DNA of 64,000 bases from Inia geoffrensis (lineage: Eukaryota; Chordata; Mammalia; Artiodactyla; Iniidae). Location of the stretch: the NCBI GenBank assembly GCA_036417435.1, contig JAZAQT010000670.1:1-64000 (forward strand), written 5' to 3'. The notes under the pieces are model-generated. The model was not told the DNA's origin. It searched no databases and worked only from the letters and a program-made list of their open reading frames with translations. This document shows, one piece after another, positions 60,726 through 64,000 of this stretch. Numbering within the stretch: the stretch's first letter is position 1; each line of letters begins with the position of its first letter. The position numbers and the translations under genes were made by a program.

Positions 60726-62461
60726 GAGAGTGGGGAGGCTGCATAAAACCAGAGGTTCACATTAGGACAGATACCATTCCATAAGCCAAATATATATTAG
60801 ACAAGACCTACTCCTTGCTCAACGAAATGGACTCAACACCCCGTATTCAAAACCTAGGAATATGCCTGACTATGAAGAAAATTAAAACCCATACATTTAT
60901 AGGTCTTCATAAGAAAATCATTTGTGTACAGCACCATACACACAGCAGTGTCAATAAGCTAAATCCCCTTATAAAAATAAATTTGAAAAACAAAACACAA
61001 GGACTGTGATATAGAGAGAAATTCTTAAATAAGTCCTTCAGGGCTTGTGAGGAATCTTGGATTTACCACCTCTACATCCACAGCTGGGGGAGAGATAAGG
61101 CTGGACACTTGGGGCTGATAGTATTGGTGAGGGAATGCAGACCCTTTGAGGTAATGGTGCATGGTTCCCATTCCACGGGTCCCAAATCTCCACGTTTAAG
61201 GGATTTATCCTTCAGCTAAAATATGCATGGAAAACCCAGAATATGGTCCACGAAGTGATCAGGCATAATTTCTAAAACTCATCGCCATTTTCGCCCCCTG
61301 ATACTCGAGTTCGCCATTCCAGATGCGATATTAACATTCTCCCCAATTGGAGAGTCAGTGCCTTTGACCTCTTGTTTGGCACAGTTTGCAATTTCTGTGG
61401 AAGATGAACAGGAATAAGGAGAACCAATGAGTGGCTAACTCGATGTGTTTGGACGGGCACATTGAACTCTGATTTCCCTACAGGAAGAAGAATTCACCAA
61501 AGGCTCAGCGGGCCATGCCGGAACGAGATTAGGGCCTGAAGCAATTCTTCGGGTTTGCGGTCAGCTCACAAGAAAGCGAGTTGAGAAAAGGAGATTTTTG
61601 GCACTGTAACTCACAATCCTGCAGAGTTCCAAATGACCTCTATCATCCAAAAATTTATTGAAGGAAGGCTGTGAAGAGGACTTGAACCCGACACAGAATT
61701 GCAGAAAACAGATATCAGGGGGTAGATAAGAATTGCTCTGAAAGCGAAGGAAAAGAGGCAGCAGTTCGACAGTGATGCACTTGGCCAAAAAGGGCGTATG
61801 CGTTTTTTCCTGAATATATTCAGGAAAAAACGCATACGCCCTTTTTGGCCAACCAAGCAAGCCTGCAATGGAAATCCGCACTACAAGGAAGTCTCAATTC
61901 CCACTGATCCAAAGGGCCGTCCGAAAAAAGTGTAAAATCCAGAGAGGCAGGACAGGCCATGGAGAACCGGCAGCCTTGTTACGCTGATGGGCGGGATGTA
62001 AATTGCCAACAGCCACTCTGGAGAAGTGGATGGTGTTTCCTGGAACAAAGAAAAAACCAAGCTAGAGAGCCTAGGGCACTTCCACTTATGGTGCTATAGA
62101 TTCGGAAAATTTAAATGAAAAAGACACAGCCACACCAAAGTTTGGGGCTGCTCTGTGTATGGGATCCTTGACTATGGTACAACTTTAATAGCCCAGAAAG
62201 AGAAAAATGGATATAGAAGTTGTGGTACATCCCTACAATGGAATATCACTCAACAATGAAATCCATGGCAACAGACCAGTAGCAGCATAATGACAGAATT
62301 TAGTTATGATGATTCTAAGTGAAATAAGTCACACAGAAAAAGAAACATCATAAGATATCACTAATACCGGGAATGTAAACACGGCTACACGTGAGCTGCA
62401 TTTCAAAACAAAACAGAGTCTCACATTTACAAAAGAAACTTAGGCTTGCTTAAGGGTAAAG
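60726..62461 (+). repeat. Satellite monomer 36 (1736 bp, mosaic)
   Basis: Palindrome 61781-61852 perfect; ORF2 remnant 61860-62378. The front is ordinary, then CCCCAATTGG and TCGCCATTCC (as in unit 14), then divergent-class AGATTTTTGGC, GACCTCTATC and GAACCCGAC, then ordinary again, then the divergent CGTGAGCTGCATTTC tail (62391). At least three lineages meet here. Confidence 0.97.
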
Positions 62462-64000
62462 GAGAGTGCGGAGGCTGCATAAAACCAGAGGTTGACATTA
62501 GGACAGATACCATTCCATAAGCCAAATGTTTATTAGACAAGACCTACACCTCGCTCAACCATATGGACTCAACGCCCCGTATTCAAAACCTAGGAATATA
62601 CCTGACTATGAAGAATATTAAAACCTATACATTTATAGGTCTCCAGAAGAAAATCATTTGTGTACAGCACCATACACACAGCAGTGTCAATAAGCTAAAT
62701 CCCCTTATAAAAATAAATTTGAAAAACAAAACACAAGGACTGTGAAATAGAGAGAAATTCTTAAATAAGTCCTTCAGGGTTTGTGAGGAATCTTGGATTT
62801 ACCACCTCTACATCCACAGCTGTGGGAGAGATAAGGCTGGACACTGGGGCTGATACTATTGGTGAGGGAATGCAGACCCTTTGAGGTAATGGTGCATGGT
62901 TCCCATTGCACGGGTCCCAGTCTCCACGTTTAAGGGATTTATCCTTCAGCTAAAATATGCATGGAAAATCCAGAATATGGTCCACGAAGTGACCAGGCAA
63001 AATTTTTAAACTCATCGCCATTTTCGCCCCCTGGTACTCGAGTTCGCCCTTCCAGATGCGATATTAACATTCTCCCCACTTGGAGAGTCTGTGCCTTTGA
63101 CCTCTTGTTTGGCACAGTTTGCAATTTCTGTGGAAGATGAACAGGAATAAGGAGAACCAATGAGTGGCTAACTCGATGTGTTTGGACGGGCACATTGAAC
63201 TCTGATTTCCCTACAGGAAGAAGAATTCACCAAAGGCTCAGCGCGCCATGCCGGAACGAGATTAGGGCCTGAAGCAATTCTTCGGGTTTGCGGTCAGCTC
63301 ACAAGAAAGCGAGTTGAGAAAAGGGGATTTTTGGCACTGTAACTCACAATCCTGCAGAGTTCCAAATGACCTCTATCATCCAAAAATTTATTGAAGGAAG
63401 GCTGTGAAGAGGACTTGAACCCGACGCAGAATTGCAGAAAACTGATATCAGGGGGTAGATAAGAATTGCTCTGAAAGCGTAGGAAAAGAGGCAGCAGTTC
63501 GACAGTGATGCACTTGGCCAAAAAGGGCGTATGCGTTTTTTCCTGAATATATTCAGGAAAAAACGCATACGCCCTTTTTGGCCAACCAAGCAAGCCTGCA
63601 ATGGAAATACGCACTACAAGGAAGTCTCACTTCCCACCGATCCAACGGGCCGTCCGAAAAAAGTGTAAAATCCAGAGAGGCAGGACAGGCCATGGAGAAC
63701 CGGCAGCCTTGTTAAGCTGATGGGCGGGATGTAAATTGCCAACAGCCAATCTGGAGAAGTGGATGGTGTTTCCTGGAACAAAGAAAAAAACAAGGTAGAG
63801 AGCCTAGGGCACTTCCACTTATGGTGCTATAGATTCGGAAAATTTAAATGAAAAAGACACAGCCACACCAAAGTTTGGGGCTGCTCTGTGTACGGGATCC
63901 TTGACTATGGTACAACTTTTATAGCCCAGAAAGAGAAAAATGGATATAGAAGTTGTGGTACATCCCTACAATGGAATATCACTCAACAATGAAATCCATG
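62462..64000 (+). repeat. Satellite monomer 37 (1539 bp present, cut by window edge)
   Basis: Palindrome 63514-63585 perfect; ORF2 remnant starts 63593 and is truncated at 64000. Near-copy of unit 35 at +3469, sharing its linked variants. Differences: CTACACCTC (62544), AAGAATATT (62612), GCGCGCCATG (63241), and GAAATCCATG at the end for GAAATCAATG. Confidence 0.97.

Larger units (their letters stand above)
1..64000 (+). repeat. Tandem satellite array, ~1.736-kb monomer, 37 units (probably the common cetacean satellite)
   Basis: The same ~1.7-kb sequence recurs head to tail from end to end. Using the GAGAGTG motif as unit start, spacings are 1735 or 1736 in nearly all units; exceptions are 1717 (unit 2), 1732 (unit 4), 1739 (unit 25) and 1733 (units 26, 35). 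Neighbouring units differ by scattered substitutions and 1-3 bp indels. About half the monomer reads as a LINE-1 3' end and each monomer holds one 72-bp palindrome. Neither array edge is in the window. Known from memory: a LINE-1-derived satellite of this size forms C-band heterochromatin in whales and dolphins. The species is inference. The unit start used here is arbitrary and cuts through the L1 3' UTR. Confidence 0.97.
58922..64000 (+). repeat. Copy pair at 3469-bp spacing (units 34b-35 and 36b-37)
   Basis: From CGTGAGCTGCATTTC at 58922 and 62391 onward the two tracts agree at the diagnostic sites up to the window edge, two monomers apart (1733 + 1736). The second tract may continue past 64000. 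It carries the divergent monomer class as a recent two-monomer duplication. Confidence 0.8.

Noticed and set aside
1..64000. Bacterial or phage repeat region
   Set aside because: No coding density, no ribosome-binding or operon structure, and LINE-1 ORF2 and 3' UTR signatures throughout.

Overview
The whole window is one head-to-tail tandem satellite array. I count 36 complete monomers plus a 37th cut by the right edge. All are in the same orientation, most are 1735-1736 bp long, and no unrelated sequence lies between them. The array starts before base 1 and continues past base 64000. I see no functional protein-coding gene, tRNA, rRNA or CRISPR array. The many 60-148 codon open frames are the same few frames recurring once per monomer.

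The monomer looks mammalian and most likely cetacean. About half of it (the last ~600 bp of each unit as phased here, plus the first ~275 bp of the next) is the decayed 3' end of a cetartiodactyl-type LINE-1: the ORF2 C-terminus, the ORF2 stop position, the G-rich 3' UTR, AATAAA and an A-rich tail, all on the + strand. An L1-derived heterochromatic satellite of ~1.7 kb fits what I recall of the common cetacean satellite. That identification is from memory and was not checked.

Each monomer also carries a 72-bp palindrome with no spacer (1056-1127 in unit 1). Its arm layout matches the ~80-bp palindromic mariner MITEs of cetartiodactyls: TTGGCCAAAAAG, a 10-nt variable block, TTTTTTCC, a 12-nt centre, then the mirror image. 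It splits the L1 ORF2 homology at a plausible former TA target. So the monomer appears to be an L1 3' end with a mariner MITE inside it, joined to ~640 bp of unassigned sequence, all amplified together. The palindrome is perfect in 25 units, has 1-2 changes in 11, and has lost 18 bp of one arm in unit 2.

The array has higher-order structure. Units 7-8 are nearly identical to 9-10 (period 3471). Units 3-5 resemble 6-8 (about 5204). Units 12b-15a resemble 16b-19a (6943). Units 21b-30a contain a copy pair 10414 bp apart. Units 27b-28a recur at 30b-31a (5207). Units 34b-35 recur at 36b-37 (3469). Units 8 and 30 are chimeras whose joints can be placed within 31-88 bp, as expected from unequal exchange. 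A divergent monomer class (units 26, 35, 37) also appears as patches in units 31, 33, 34 and 36.
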